A stretch of DNA of 64,000 bases, from the NCBI GenBank assembly GCA_014305285.1, contig JACRSG010000001.1:186001-250000 (forward strand). The letters are read 5' to 3'. Of this stretch, positions 63,762 to 64,000 are shown one piece after another; positions within the stretch are counted from its first letter, which is position 1, and every line of letters starts with the position of its first letter. Source of the stretch: Campylobacter jejuni. Its GTDB lineage: Bacteria; Campylobacterota; Campylobacteria; Campylobacterales; Campylobacteraceae. A program made the position numbers and the translations under genes. A model generated the notes under the pieces. The model was not told the DNA's origin and made no database searches. It saw only the letters and a program-made list of their open reading frames with translations.

Positions 63762-64000
63762 AATTTAGTTTCGTTTCTTTGTTTCCCAATCTTATGGAAT
63801 TTTACTTTCAAGATTCTATACTTGCAAGATCAAAAGAAAAAAAACTTTTCAAACTTAATTTTTATAATCCAAGAGATTTTTCTAAAAATTCCTATCATAA
63901 AGTCGATGATTATAAAATAGGTGGTGGAGCTGGACTTTTGATGCAAGCTGAACCTATATACGAAGTATTAAGAAGTATTCAAGAAAAAGAAGAAAATCCC
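63758..64000 (+). CDS. trmD: tRNA (guanine-37-N1)-methyltransferase TrmD (partial, C-terminus beyond window)
   Basis: Methylates G37 of tRNAs to prevent frameshifting. The first 81 residues are visible: [37 protein letters not shown] and the GGGAGLLM segment typical of the SPOUT fold of TrmD. The ATG overlaps the rimM stop by four bases. The gene runs off the right edge; the rest of the trefoil knot and the C-terminal domain cannot be seen. Confidence 0.95.
   Translation, partial: MKFSFVSLFPNLMEFYFQDSILARSKEKKLFKLNFYNPRDFSKNSYHKVDDYKIGGGAGLLMQAEPIYEVLRSIQEKEENP

Noticed and set aside
1-64000. CRISPR arrays, tRNA or rRNA genes, insertion sequences and prophage genes
   Set aside because: Looked for repeated units, cloverleaf-type sequences, transposase and integrase motifs; none seen. 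Weak tRNA-like folds cannot be excluded by eye alone.

Overview
The window is AT-rich (roughly 30% G+C by eye), densely packed and chromosomal. Gene content and gene order match Campylobacter jejuni, or a very close relative, across the block known in strain NCTC 11168 as about Cj0637 to Cj0713. That assignment rests on remembered gene order and recognisable protein families, not on a search. About 64 genes are present, cut at both ends (msrA at the left, trmD at the right). I saw no tRNA, rRNA, insertion sequence, prophage or CRISPR array.

Layout. 1-3.3 kb: leftward aspS-adk-ppa-msrA. 3.3-14.1 kb: a long rightward run of nadK, recN, the response regulator cbrR, tatD, two cell-wall proteins, kdsC, lptC, lptA, engB, a MreD-like membrane protein and the PBP2 gene mrdA. 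14.2-18.3 kb: leftward pepP and an intact POT peptide transporter, with a decayed second transporter upstream. 18.3-24.3 kb: leftward argG-rplI-hslV-hslU-era, ending in two genes that look like PilN- and PilO-type pilus/secretion assembly proteins. 24.4-28.7 kb: an S4 protein, tsaE, lptB and rpoN, then dcuB. 28.7-29.2 kb: a non-coding scar that looks like the remains of a kdp operon. 29.2-34 kb: uvrB leftward; two small coiled-coil/ZapA-like genes, a pseudopilin and priA rightward. 34-44 kb: phase-variable cipA, ispG, flgH, pta-ackA and a large type IIG restriction-modification gene. 44-54 kb: rsmH with a FtsL-like partner, ppiD-ftsA-ftsZ, flgF-flgG and glnA. 54-64 kb: cheZ, trhP-like, purE, glyQ, a NIF3 protein, a zinc-ribbon protein, waaA, a pseudouridine synthase, ffh, rpsP, KH protein, rimM and trmD.

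Shared themes. Lipooligosaccharide assembly is spread over kdsC, lptC, lptA, lptB and waaA. Cell shape and division are covered by mrdA, the MreD-like gene, ftsA, ftsZ, the FtsL-like gene, rsmH and the possible ZapA/ZapB pair. Flagellar motility appears as rpoN, flgH, flgF-flgG and cheZ; the two flagellar units each carry a sigma-54 promoter with correct GG-N10-GC spacing, so the sigma factor gene and two of its likely targets lie in one window. Many genes overlap by a few bases and start with TTG or GTG, which points to translational coupling.

No wholly new system is evident. The most interesting items are the split pilus-assembly genes, the FtsL-like protein with a long charged tail, the CheZ with CheY-binding-type peptides at both ends, the degenerate GGDEF site of CbrR, the glutamine synthetase lacking its adenylylation tyrosine, two apparent leaderless mRNAs, and the poly-G switch in cipA.
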